A stretch of DNA of 64,000 nt from Hordeum vulgare subsp. vulgare. Taxonomy: Eukaryota > Streptophyta > Magnoliopsida > Poales > Poaceae. A model generated the notes under the pieces. It had not been told where the DNA came from. It saw only the letters and a program-made list of their open reading frames with translations, and ran no database searches. Below, piece by piece: positions 24,365 to 35,396 of this stretch. How positions within the stretch are numbered: position 1 is the stretch's first letter; each line of letters starts with the position of its first letter. The stretch is from positions 1 to 64,000 of the forward strand of contig NW_025422533.1 of assembly GCF_904849725.1 (NCBI RefSeq). Direction: 5' to 3'. The translations under genes and the position numbers were made by a program.

Positions 24365-25147
24365 AGAGCATCTCTAACAGACCCCGTATCATGCACTGAC
24401 TCATAAAATAATCGTTAAAATACGGGTTCGCGTGGAAAAAATTGTCCGATCAGATCCGTAAATATTTTTGCGGGGCACGGTAAAAAGCTCCTCCCAATCT
24501 GCAAAAACACAGTTTTCGCATCCGCTTTACTGTGCCCTGTATCGAAAGAAAGCAGTTGACGGGAGCCCAACTGCAAGTAAACTTCTGCGCCCGCCCGTCC
24601 ACGTCCACCGTGCGCCGTCCCGGACGTCGCCCCGCCCGTCCTGAATGCCGCCGTGCTCGTCTTGGCCGGATTCGGCGTCAATGATGAACCTAGCTAGATA
24701 GCTCCTGACTCCTGGATGGATTCGGGGACGGGAGCTAGCTAGCTAGCTCCTGGATGGATTCTTGAACGGAGGAGCTAGCTAGCTTGATAGCTCTTGGATG
24801 GATTCGTGGATTCAGGGATGGGCGACTCCGTATTTAACTGTTTCATATGTTCTTCGTCGGTTTTTAGGAACAAATTTAGTTGATCATGAACACGGGCGAG
24901 AGAACGAAGAAGATATGGGAAAAAAATTGTAAGCGAAAATTTGATATGCAGTTTAAGTTTAAGGAGTCTGTTCGGCCGCTGTTCGAACCGATCTGTAAAA
25001 ATACATCTTCTGCGAATATCGTTTTTTACAAGTCCGTTTTGCACGGTCTGACTGTGTCCTCGCCCACGCCGATCCGTAAAACCGTTTTTCCATAAACTAT
25101 AAACACGTTTTGCGGATCGACATTATACGGAGTCTGCTAGAGATGCT
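24365..25147. mobile_element. Harbinger-like non-autonomous element (783 bp)
   Basis: The ends AGAGCATCTCTAACAGACC...CCGTAT (left) and, inverted, AGCATCTCTAGCAGACTCCG...TAT (right) are flanked by TTA at 24362-24364 and 25148-25150. TTA is the PIF/Harbinger target. The interior has a tandem GGAGCTAGCTAGCTCCTGGA-like motif near 24727-24800 and no transposase. Confidence 0.75.
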
Positions 25148-25151
25148 TTAA

Positions 25152-26380
25152 CTAACACCGGCACATGGACGGGGCTGTCCTGCTAACTCCGAGCAAGCTC
25201 CCCTGTGCTAGGGGAAAACCATCCAGAGCACCTGGAGACAGGGCTCTAGCCCACATTCTTCATATCAACGGTACAACAGTTACTGTAGTTAGCAGAGACG
25301 GAGATCCTAGGAAGGTGTGCGCTGCTCCTGTTTAGCCACGACAGCTACACATATTCTCCAAAATTCTAAAACCCTCGTTGCAGCTTTTGATTTCATTATG
25401 ATAAATTTTGCGTCATGATCTGTCATCAGTATGAGGTCATCCTCACCATTCACTACACAAAGATCATTTTTCTCATTGTGTCATCCTCACCTTCAGATTT
25501 AGATCGTCTATGACCGAACGAAAGCTTCTCAGCAACCTCAGGTTAAGATTTGGTTGTTTTTTTCATTTATTCGGCTGATCAGGTTGAAGTCATCAAGTAA
25601 GAGCCATTCAGGGTTGATGAATATTTGATCTTGTAGAGTCCTGACAGCTTTCTCTTCACTAAGAACAAAGTATACATACATCAGGTTTTATCTAGAAAAA
25701 CAAGATGGTGCCTAGATGAAGTTAAAGACTAGTTACATTCCGGTTTTCATAGAAACTGCATTGTTTTAAGGTTTATTAGAAACTCGTCACTATCCAGTAC
25801 ATAGCTCTCACACCTCATATTTGGTTGCATTATCTCCTTAATCATCACAATAATGCAAACACTCTCAATAAATTACACAAGTAATTTAGGTATCACTGGC
25901 TCCATAGAACAAACGAAATACAAGAGCTGGATAGCTTTCCCGTCCACAATCATACGTGACATGTTCAGACACTAGAAGAATAAATACTACAATAATTTTT
26001 TAAGAACAAAAAGGTTTTACCAGTCATTATTTCTGAGCTTCCAGTAGTAGATTTCACGACCAGTTCTTTTTGCCTATTTTGGTATTTGTTAACCAATCTA
26101 TCTGTATTTTTATGGTTATTTTTGACAACATATTATTAAATATGCACACTGGAACATAGTTCAGTAGCTGCAAAATGAGACTTAATATTCTCAAATTAAC
26201 AAAGATGATGTTTCCACACATTTACAATCCCAACTGCTTTGCCAAACCAAATAAATCGTATGATTTAGTTAATGTGAGGTAGCTAGTATCAATTTGGGAG
26301 GCTCCGAACCTAGTCGGATTCCTCCAGGCCAGAGCTTTTCAGGCCGGGAGAAAGAGGCGCCTCTTCTGACTAGTTTTGGC
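25152..26380. other. Background sequence with an empty-site paralogue at 25701-25951
   Basis: No supported gene. 25701-25951 is a diverged copy of 3814-3842 joined to 5180-5401 and lacks the 1.3 kb retroelement, so it shows the pre-insertion state. 25264-25335 shares CCTAGGAAGGTG and neighbouring words with 12529-12585. In both places the word lies beside a Harbinger-like element. Confidence 0.65.
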
Positions 26381-27660
26381 GGCGTTGACGAAAAAGGGTT
26401 TCTCCGCTTTGTATTACAAAGCAACCAAGCAAACATTCGATGATAGGTGCTGGGGCGGAAACGCACAGTCATGTCCAAAAAAAATAAAAAGAAAATACAA
26501 AGGAAACAAATGCTGACACCGGCGAATTGACATAAAACACAAAAGACTCGCGACAGCTGCGTTCACCAATAGTCTTCTACCAAGCTACAGGACTCCGAAG
26601 CGCAAGTATCCATCAGCACCTCCAAGAAGGAATGCGACGATGACGACGCTGCTGCCAAGGGTTTCCCCCCGGTACGCGACGAGGCGCGAGGAAGGGTTGC
26701 CCGACGCCTTCTAGGAAGGTTCGGCGACACCCAAGGGCGTCACCTCGTCAGTGTCGGCGGGGCCGACATGGGTTTTCCCCGATTCCAACCTGCACCTCGG
26801 GCGCTCCGGAGCCTGCCACCAAACCACCCGACACCCTGCACCAACACGGTCTTGAGGCCCCTGTGCCGTCTTACCACGACACCGTAAGGAGAAGCCTGCA
26901 CAACGATGAAGAGGAGTCGGGACAAGGAGCAACAGCACCGTCGACACGCGGGAGGGCTCAACCTCCACCGTCAACGATGGTAGCCGACCGGACGCAATAG
27001 CAGGAGCATACCAGGCCCGTGGGCCCACAGGCCCGACTGGGACCCCCCGTAAAGCTCCTGCCATCATGCTGCAATAGGCATGCTGTCAGCAACGCCGCCC
27101 CCTGTCCAAGCTACTCCGCCTGACCACCATGCAGAAGACACCGCAGCCACGTCGGGAGCCGGGCCGCTAGGACCCAGATGGGCCCCACAGGGCCCAGATC
27201 TGGGCCGGGGGTGCGCCACCAGCCACCCCGCACCACCATGCCGCCCTGTCGCCAAGGAGCAGTGCCGCCACCTCACCCGTCGCCGGCCACCATCACCGGG
27301 TCGCCGGACCGCAGCCGGCCGAACTGCACCTTCGCCGCCCCTGCCCCGGGAAGGGGGAACACGCTCGTGGGAAAACGAAGGCCCGCCGCCGTCGGCACCT
27401 CTCGGGCCAACGCCGGGGGCGCACGGCGGCGGCGGCGGGGGAGGAGACGATGAAGGAAACACCCGCGGGGAGGAGCTCGCATGCCGCCCCGGCCACCCCC
27501 CGGGGAGGCGGCGCGAGGGTGTATCTAGGAGGAGGGTGGAGGGATGGGGGGGGGGGTTGACTGGCGGCTGGCGGCGGCAAGGGAAGGGCGGAGCCCTAGG
27601 TCGCCTTGGTCGAGGGGTGAGACTTCTCCTAAAAAAAATCTTTTGGCAGCGTTAGCTTGC
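26380..27660 (-). mobile_element. GC-rich retroelement-like segment
   Basis: On the minus strand the left edge has a LINE-type 3' tail (TTTGTAATACAAAGCGG then GAGAAACCCTTTTTCG). The right part is GC-rich with G/C runs and overlapping open frames on both strands (for example 27080-27655). I recognise no domain and found no TSD. A non-autonomous or 5'-truncated non-LTR element is the best guess. Confidence 0.4.
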
Positions 27661-27699
27661 ACACTCTGGACGACACATAATAAGATGGTGATCGAGCGG

Positions 27700-27915
27700 A
27701 TCTTTGTTTGACGGACCTCTTGCGTTCTTGCCTGCCTCGCGTCGCCAGCGACCCCATGATGTTGTGGCCATTTGGTTGTATTTTTTCTGCTTTTCTTTCA
27801 TGTTTTATTTGGGCTCTTGTGTCGAGGCCCCAGCAGGCTTTCTATTTCGGTCTTTTTCTACTCATTGTATAGGCTTGTTGGTTGCTTTATTTATAAAGCA
27901 TGGTGAAAGTCTATT
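27700..27915 (+). mobile_element. LINE 3'-UTR-like fragment
   Basis: GGCTTGTTGGTTGCTTTATT followed by TATAAAGCATGGTGAAAG resembles the 3' ends of grass L1-type LINEs. The related tail at 49600-49616 (AATAAAGCATGGTG) follows recognisable RNase H codons. No frame is kept here. Confidence 0.35.
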
Positions 27916-27987
27916 TCGGTTGTATTAATTTAGATAATACACTTCTGCTTCGATACACTTCCTAAACACAAAGATGGTCCAGATTAA

Positions 27988-29250
27988 TCGATACCTCTTA
28001 ATAATAAAGGACAGGATGATCATATTCACGTATACACTGTATTTTTTTCATACGCACACATCCTCCTCTGCTGGGCAGACATGTTCATGTTTTCTCTATT
28101 TTTAAACCGTCAAGAAAGAATGCGAGAAGCCTGATTCGAACCATGCACCTTTCGGTATTGTCACAGCTGCACTAATCAACTAGGCAACAAGACCTCACGT
28201 GCTACACTTGTTTTTTTTATTCTAATAAACAACTCCACTAATGTAGTATTCTCTGTTATCTTTTCTTTTTCTCTTTATTTTTTCCTTTTCTTTTTTTGAT
28301 TTCCTTTTCCTTTCTAAATGCGTTAGCTTTTTAAACCGCGCCATTTGTTTTTTAAAAATGATGATTTTTTCAAGTTCATCAATTTTTCTTCAAAATAGGT
28401 GATTTTTTCACAAATTGATGAAGGTTTTTTTTCTAAATTCGTAAACTATTCCTCAAATAGGTGAACTTTTCTTGAAAGTTAATGAACTTTTTATAAAGTT
28501 GATGATCTGTTGTTTTAAAAATTGACGAACCATTACTTAAACCGTAATTTTGGTATTCTAAACCCTAAACCCTAAATTGTTGCGAAGTTGTTAACAACTT
28601 TGGAAAATGTGTTGAAGTTTTTAAAAATTTCATATATAATTTGAAATTTTAAAATTGTGCACAAATTAAAATTAGGTCCGTTTCATGAGTCGGAGTAACA
28701 TCATCGCATTATAACACCCTTCCGCCGTTATCGACACCCGTGTGTTTCACATGATGTACATGCATATGTTTATCAACTCTACCCAACTTTTGTCAGCAAG
28801 TGAGAATGAACATATAAATGACCCATGCAAAATTTGAACGAAATCGGCCACCAAACGCACATTGCGTCATGTCCGGCAACAATTTTTCCGTGTTTTCACA
28901 TAAAAAATCATAGAAAATGCACGGAATGTCAGAAACAAAAAAAATCTGTGTGCCTCCTTGTGCTGATCATTAGGTCATGTGAAAAAAAATGGATCCATTT
29001 CATGAGTCGAAGAATTGGTATTCTAAACTATTTTTCAGTTTATTGAATAAGTTTCAAAGGAATAATAAATATCAAAAAGGAGAAAATGAATTTAAGAAAA
29101 GTTCAAGATATTTAAAAATCACAAATTTTTAAAAATAAAAATAGGATGAAAAAGGAATACAAAAGAAAAATGAACTGACAGGCAAAATTTAAACCAAAAT
29201 AGGGAAGCCACTGTGGTTTTTATATAAGAGAAATATCATACTTGAGTTTG
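27988..29250 (+). mobile_element. Possible Helitron 5' part and AT-rich DNA
   Basis: A|TCGATACCTCTTAATAATAAAG at 27987 resembles the 5' terminus of the Helitrons below (TC start, TAATAATAAAG). No matching 3' hairpin with CTAG was found, so this may be a truncated element. 28340-28680 and 29040-29200 are AT-rich with recurring TTTTTCA/GATGAA words and no genes. The end coordinate is arbitrary. Confidence 0.35.
28128..28199 (-). other. tRNA-like A-box/B-box relic
   Basis: Minus-strand GTTGCCTAGTTGATTAGTGC resembles a Pol III A box, and TGGTTCGAATCAGGC, about 30 bases on, resembles a B box. Stems are not complementary enough for a working tRNA. It is probably a tRNA-derived promoter remnant or SINE head. 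Confidence 0.35.
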
Positions 29251-31396
29251 TCATATCTAGTAATGTGTCATGCTGATTGCTGCCGCTTGCATGTTGGCTA
29301 CAGGTCTGAAGTTTGAAATGTGGTACGTGTATAATTTTTGAACTCTAATAGAAGACAAAAAAATGGTGTACTTGTCCCAGCCAAGGACGTACATGTAGTG
29401 GATCTATCGTACATAAGACAATTGATGTGAAAGGTCCATATTATCCTTTATACGATTTGTAAGGGGGTGTACCGAAGCGGGGCTCTAGGTAATAAACATA
29501 GTGAGTATATATTGTTGTGCTTGTGTGTAGATGTGAATTAAACTGTTCCTTCGAAACATTTGATAGACTTACGAATTACTGCGTCAGATTGGAGACATGT
29601 GCTAGGATTTATATCCCCCCTCGTTTGAGCCCATGTATAATGACCAAGCCGACACATATCGAGCAGCGCTGGACTATGAGACCATAGACTTTTCATTGAG
29701 AGCTTGGTAGCTGGCTACAACTGCCATGCACGTCAGGATGATAGATCATTTCCGAGGTCCAAACGCACAATCCGCTCTTGGACATGGGAATAGGAGGCAC
29801 TGGGATCCCGGTTGTTACAACAGTTACATCGAGACTTCGTTTCTTGCGGTCTGCGTCCTCGACGACCTGCAGTTTGGTTTCTTGTGGTTGTGTCAGTTAT
29901 GCGTGCATTTCCTGTTCTAGGTGACTGCTCACCTATATCGACGAGCTGTAGTTTGGTTTAGGAACTCAATGTGGTTGTGGAAGTTATGCGTGCACATCTA
30001 GTGCTAGGTGACTGGTGACTACCCTCCCGCGGCCGGTCGCCATTGGGACCACCTATATCGGCAGCCACGTCATCCCATATATGCGCAAATATCGTACTAC
30101 ACTGATATCCTTATGTATAGCTGAACTATACAGAGTAACCGCATGTGGAACAGAACATGTCTCATTGTGTCCCACATGTGAGCCCCATGCCGATGATTCA
30201 GTCGGGGCATCGCAAAGCATCTGAATCCCACTTTGGACCCCGATTTTCAATCCTGACTGCTACTCCGGATTCCAATTCCTTAGCTCCGCTTCACGGATTC
30301 TAAGATGTTCTACGAGATAGTAGCTAGGTAACTTGCAGAAGCTAGGGCTCGCTTTTTCTCGGACGGGGCTCTTCCATGGCGGCCTCGAATGAACTCGGTG
30401 GTGGTGGCTGCACAGCACCTCCCTACCTAGACTTGTCGTCCATGGTTACGTTGAACACGACTTCCTCACTGCCGCCGTGTGGCCGTCATGGCCATGCCGA
30501 TCGATCTTGTTGCCAGCGACCGTGTGGCATGATGCTACGACGACTCCTCGTCTGTTGCCATGCCGAACGACCTTGTCGCCGGCAAACGCGTAATGGCAGC
30601 CGTGCGGCAAGATGCATATACAGCAGCTATGTGAGGTTGCACTCGTCCACGATGATGAACTTCTAGCCATAGGTTCCGGTGCTGGTTTTTGATCCCTAGA
30701 TCAAATCACCCAAGAGCATCACGTATGAGTACGCGCAGAGCTAACTCGAACAAGCACACTGACAACTTCATCGATTAGTGCCTTGTACATACGTACGTGC
30801 AACTAACCGGAAACATGCGCATGAATAAGTCTCAGCTGGCTAGCTTCGATTAATTGATCAGTCACAACGGGAACGAATCAACTCGGTTCTTTCGACAAGA
30901 ACGAACAAACGCGAAGACACTGAATCGTTGATGGTCACAGGCTCCTGTCGAGTCTGGTTTGCTTTATTGCTTTTCTGTTTTTCCGGTGTGTTACAAGGAC
31001 GGGGTGTTCATGTATATATACTATCAGGCTAGACTTAGACCAAAACCGACTGGGTTTATGTATCCTACATAGACACACACATATATACTATCAGGCGAAG
31101 TTATGGTGATAGAGTGATTACAACAGAGTTTTGGATTTCGGCCTGAAAAAAAAAATGAATTTTATCTGAAATTCTGCCATTTCGTACATGCCCGGTACAA
31201 CTGCTTGCGGGGCAAAATTTTCAGCCCTATTCAACCTTTTGGCCCAGACCATTCTTCGGCCCAACCTGGGTAACTCTCCCTGTGTTATAAAAGGCTTGAA
31301 CTGCGCTACAGACCCTAAAAACAATGAATTTTCCCCACCTGTTTGCCTTCAGTTCCATCATGTCAAGTTTGGTTGTAATCTAGGTATAGTGAGACA
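29251..31396. other. Intergenic sequence, no recognised gene
   Basis: Short open frames (30376-30670 on both strands, for example) lack domains, splice support or codon bias. 31013-31028 and 31083-31098 share TATATACTATCAGGC. The only clear structure is the tandem duplication listed next. Confidence 0.5.
29858..30019. repeat. Diverged ~82-bp tandem duplication
   Basis: Two adjacent units share CAGTTTGGTTT / TAGTTTGGTTT, AGTTATGCGTGCA and TAGGTGACTG. They differ by several substitutions and small insertions, so the duplication is old. Confidence 0.7.
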
Positions 31397-32993
31397 CTAG
31401 TACAATGCCCGTGCGTTGCAACGGGGGTATAATATAAATATTGTACTGGTTCAATATCAATTGTTTGAAACATAGTAAAAGTGTCGTGCGTTGCATTGAG
31501 TTAGGTTGTTGATTTGTAGACCATTAATTTTGTACTTGAAATGACTCTCATAATAGAGAAAGAGAAGATGCTGAAGTCCTTACATTTTTTAGTCAGTTTG
31601 ACCTTTCTTGTTAATCCAGAAATGAAGCATCAGTTGCTGGATCATCACCAATGGAGAACACCCCTCGGCAAAAGAAAATGATGATTACAAACTAATTGCA
31701 GGCACACTGTTATAAAATAATCATAGTATGCAATATCAAAAGTATATTTAAAATGTTTGAAGGAGGTACCCTTGATGACACAAATTTGCAGCAGTAGAAC
31801 ATGTGAGAGCCATTCACCCAGTGGAAAGCTATGCATAATCTGATTTCATCGTTTGCTGACATTCTCACAAATAGCTCATGTGCACAATCTCAGTCAAAAA
31901 GTACATTGGAAGTTGAAAGTAGTAAGCAGGGTAGGTGACATGTGTGGAGGAGTTGGGGAATATGAACAATGCTGGTCGTTATTGGGAATATGTTGATCAT
32001 AAGAGTTCAACTGCAGATCAGACCCATGCAGATGTACATTGTCTGTATTTTTCAAATAGTACTGGATCATTCTTGCAGGCAGGGAAATAAGGATGCTTCA
32101 TTTGAAATAACATGTGAATTCATAACTTGGGTATCTAGGTACCACCGAGAAAGCTTTACTGGTCATGAAAGTACCAATTTCTCCTACGATCCTCTCTCTA
32201 ATATCAACAAAAGTAGGCAACGGATCCTGAATACCTCTCCCTCGAGCGTTTGAATGATGTGACTATCACCCACAAACAAGAGACCATCTATTAAAAAAAG
32301 AGTCCAAACTATTGGAAAGGAAAAGAGTCCAACAAACACTGACGAAGCACCAACCTTTAGCGACATGCACAAAAAGCCCTCGCAGGAGTTCAAACCCGAG
32401 TTAGTCAAGCCAGTCACCCCCCGTCAGCAATTTGTAGCAGTAGGAACCTCCTCCCCCATCCCGCCGGTGAGCCAGCTCCTCCCCGCGCTTCTCCCTCCCC
32501 TTGTACTCCCGTTCTCTCGCCACAGGGGCGGTGGTGCAAACGGCGGTGGTGGCGGAGGCACAGGGAGGCGAGGCGTACGACACGGACGGCGATGGCGGCG
32601 GAGGACGGCGGTGGCGGCGGAGGCATGGGGAGGCGGCACGGGCGTTGGTGGCGGCGTTGGCAAAGGGCGGCGGCGGAGGCACGGGGAGGCGGCGCGGGCG
32701 TTGGTGGCGGTGTTGGCAAAGGGCGGTAACGTAGACGATAATGGGAGCGAAGGCAAAGGGCAGCGCGTGTTGGCGGGAGCGGAGGGCTGGGGTGCGGCGG
32801 CGGAGGTTACCCTAGTACCGCAGTGTATCTTGTTCTCATGCGGTAGAGAGAGGCTCCATTGAATCGGTATTCTTTCACTTAACGGATTGATGGGTAGGAG
32901 TGCGGGTTGATTATCGAAAAATAGGAGGGCTTATTTGTAAAAGCGCCGCGATGACGGGCGGCAGAAGCACCATGTGCTTTATTATTAGGAAGA
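31397..32993 (-). mobile_element. Non-autonomous Helitron (1.6 kb)
   Basis: On the minus strand it starts TCTTCCTAATAATAAAGCAC (32993 downward) and ends with hairpin CCCGTTGCAACGCACGGG, spacer CATTGTA and CTAG (31400-31397). The flanks are A before TC and T after CTAG, the expected A|T insertion. There is no Rep/helicase frame, so it would depend on an autonomous partner. The GC-rich part near the 5' end (32401-32860) has several open frames in repeats that look non-coding. I recognise no captured gene. Confidence 0.85.
32614..32726. repeat. ~57-bp GC-rich tandem repeat, two copies, in Helitron
   Basis: Two units share GGCGGAGGCA, GGGGAGGCGGC, GGGCGTTGGTGGCGG and GTTGGCAAAGGGCGG and differ at a handful of positions. 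The long open frames across this stretch are a by-product of the repeat. Confidence 0.8.
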
Positions 32994-33003
32994 TATATAT
33001 ATA

Positions 33004-33680
33004 ACTAGCACAAATGCCCGTGCGTTGCAACGGAAGAAAAATGAACAATGAAAAACGTATAGTCCATTGGTAAAAACGCGCATGGATACTGTCAAAAAAG
33101 GCACGTACGTAAGGTCTTAGATTATAAAATATGTACAAAGAAAGAACCTAGTGCAAGTACATCATGTCCAAAGATTATAACATTTCTCAAATATTGATGC
33201 TTAAGTTAACATGATACAATACAAATAGTCGGTACGAAATAAAGACAAATATTGATTAGCATTGTATCTTATATAGTATTTTTAAAAATACTTAACATGT
33301 AAAATAACAACATATTCAAACTCTACACATTTTTCTAATCAAGTTTCATATATAACATGTTTAAATTGAATATACAGTTTAAAAGATATTGTTATTTAAA
33401 AATACATAATTATTCTGAATGGACTTTAAGGTTATTAACGCATATGTGAGGGGTTTACGTAAAAAATTTAGAAAACGATTCAGTCTGAGTATAATTTGAA
33501 CCACGGGTTATTTAGCACGAAAGTAAGGGGATCTTGTGTAAAATGTGAAACAAAATGGTTCGGCCTCACTTATAAACGGACTGCGGGTTAATTAAAGGAA
33601 ACTATAAAAGCCTTTTTGCAAAAACGCGACGACGGAATATTTTGGATGGACGTCCCGCATTACCACATCCTTGTATCGAT
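33004..33680 (-). mobile_element. Short Helitron, 5' end decayed
   Basis: The minus-strand 3' end is clear: CCGTTGCAACGCACGG hairpin, spacer and CTAG at 33007-33004 followed by T. Toward the other end, minus-strand CGTCGTCGCGTTTTTGC and TTAACCCGCAGTCC parallel the 5' region of the neighbouring Helitron (CGTCATCGCGGCGCTTTTAC, CAACCCGCACTCC). The TC start should therefore fall near 33670-33685 but is mutated. The body is AT-rich without frames. Confidence 0.65.
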
Positions 33681-34126
33681 GAACATGGTTCAGAATGAAT
33701 AATATCAGGCATGATTTTTCAAAAACAGTAAAACCTGTTTGCCTTCAGCGGGGGCTGCCTCGTCCTGGAGCGCATCGCTGTCGGCTACAACTTCAAGGCA
33801 TTGGCTGACGGTGTCCACATACGTGGGGCAACACAATTTCCGATAGCTTATTTGTAACTTGAAAGTAATTAATCTATTACTACTTCCTCCATTACGGTTT
33901 AGAAGGCACAGTTAAATTTGTGTGCGTTTTTAAAATAGACAAGGTTTAAGGCGCGAAAGCAATTACTCCTATTAATCTATCTATACTTATACTAATTTAA
34001 GACTCTCTAGAAATTACCACGTTAATTAAATTTTACGAGCCGTTAATTTGATGGGATCGAATTATAACAGTGTAGATCGACTCGCAATATGAAAAAAACT
34101 TATCTCTCTCCCATGATATTTACTCT

Positions 34127-34423
34127 CTCAATCTAAATCTCCCACGTTAATTGCAAGAAATTGTAGAAAACTTGAGCCATTGATTCTGTGGGGCCATGTT
34201 ATAATGGTGGAGATTTGCGCTGGTGATTTCTAATTGTTTTTTCCCTTAGAAAATCAAGACTTTCTCAGGATAAAGTTTTTGTCTGCATATAGTGAGTAGT
34301 CCGATTTAAAAACAACAGCACACCGCTCCAACATTACCTTGCCTCATGAGGAAAAGAAAGAGTCCAAGAATACTACAAGTTTTCTACAATTTCTTGCAAT
34401 TAACGTGGGAGATTGAGATTGAT
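34127..34423. repeat. Inverted repeat, perfect 32-bp core, ~205-bp loop
   Basis: 34141-34172 (starting CCCACGTTAATTGCAAG) is the exact reverse complement of 34378-34409. The match continues outward with one mismatch through CAATCTNAATCT. RNA from either strand could form a hairpin of more than 40 bp. Confidence 0.9.
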
Positions 34424-35338
34424 TCTTTGGAGCCATGTCCTTGATGTGCTGCTAGCTGCCTAATGCAAGAAAGGCCTTCGTCGTCCCCAGTGCTGACGCA
34501 GATGTGGATCGCCGCTGCTCACCAAAGCATAGTCTCAACAAGTTTTCCTGGTCGATACGTTTCGGCACGAAGATAAAAATATTTAGAAGCAGACAAGTGG
34601 ACGGATAATTCAGGAGACTATCACAAACACGTAACACACTACAAGCTGCCAGCAATCAAATCGATTTGTGTATGTACGTACTTTGCCTCATATACGTCTC
34701 CCGGCTGAATACATAATTCAGCTAGCTTTAGCCCACGGATCCGTGCAGCTGATTACCGTCTGTTGTACTATTTTCTCCGGCCAAAATCACCATAGAGCAA
34801 GGAAATCCTATAGTGCAATCAGTTCACATATGACCGGAAAGAACTCGGCCAGTTTGACAGACTGCATCCAGGCTATACAAACACCCAACGCCATCTTATT
34901 CAAGTTCGGCCACTCCATGATGTTTGAGTACATTGCTTGGAAACAGTGTATCTTGGCTACGACAATGTTGTGGGCACTAAGTAGCTGGCTATGTATATGT
35001 CACCCATGCTAACAGCCATTGATTCATCGATGGGTTGAGTACGACCCTTGTGTGAAGGCCCATGTGTGACTAGCTATATGGTAACCAAAGGCTGGAGGAT
35101 TATGTTCAACCAACCAAAGGTAAACATGGCCCCTTCTTCAATGCATGGTTTTCTACACAATACATGTGATCTTTTAATAACAGAGTCAAACTGGTATATG
35201 TTTCTCTATACAGGAATATTTCTTATTGTATCAGTTGACCAGTACTCAAGAGTATGATGCTTTTTTCTTAGTTTCTACAAAGAAAAAAAGTTCTACTAAT
35301 TAGCGGGGAGAATTCCAGACATATATCACAAAAGCACT

Positions 35339-35396
35339 TGGCTGTATGCATCACTCGATGCAGAGGCCGGGGCGTGGCCTCCTTTTCGAAAAAAAT
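35339..35396 (+). mobile_element. 58-bp retro-insertion with 18-bp TSD
   Basis: ATATATCACAAAAGCACT is present at 35321-35338 and 35397-35414. Between them lie just 58 bases: GATGCAGAGGCCGGGG, CTCCTTTTCG and a short A-run, the same 3' tail as the elements at 3521 and 3843. This is an extremely 5'-truncated product of target-primed reverse transcription. Confidence 0.9.

Noticed and set aside
27064..27655. Overlapping frames of 90-191 codons on both strands
   Set aside because: High GC makes stop codons rare. Composition is Pro/Arg/Gly noise, no domain is visible, and neither strand has splice or start support.
27988..29260. Complete Helitron ending at CTAGT near 29254
   Set aside because: No hairpin of the right size lies 8-12 bases before that CTAG, so only a possible 5' end is reported.
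30376..30670. Opposed 74- and 96-codon frames
   Set aside because: No domain, no neighbours and no splice signals. His/Cys-rich composition comes from a CATG/CATGCC-rich stretch.
32401..32862. Frames of 93-165 codons in the GC-rich Helitron part
   Set aside because: They read through a tandem GGC-rich repeat in several frames at once, the pattern of non-coding repeat DNA.
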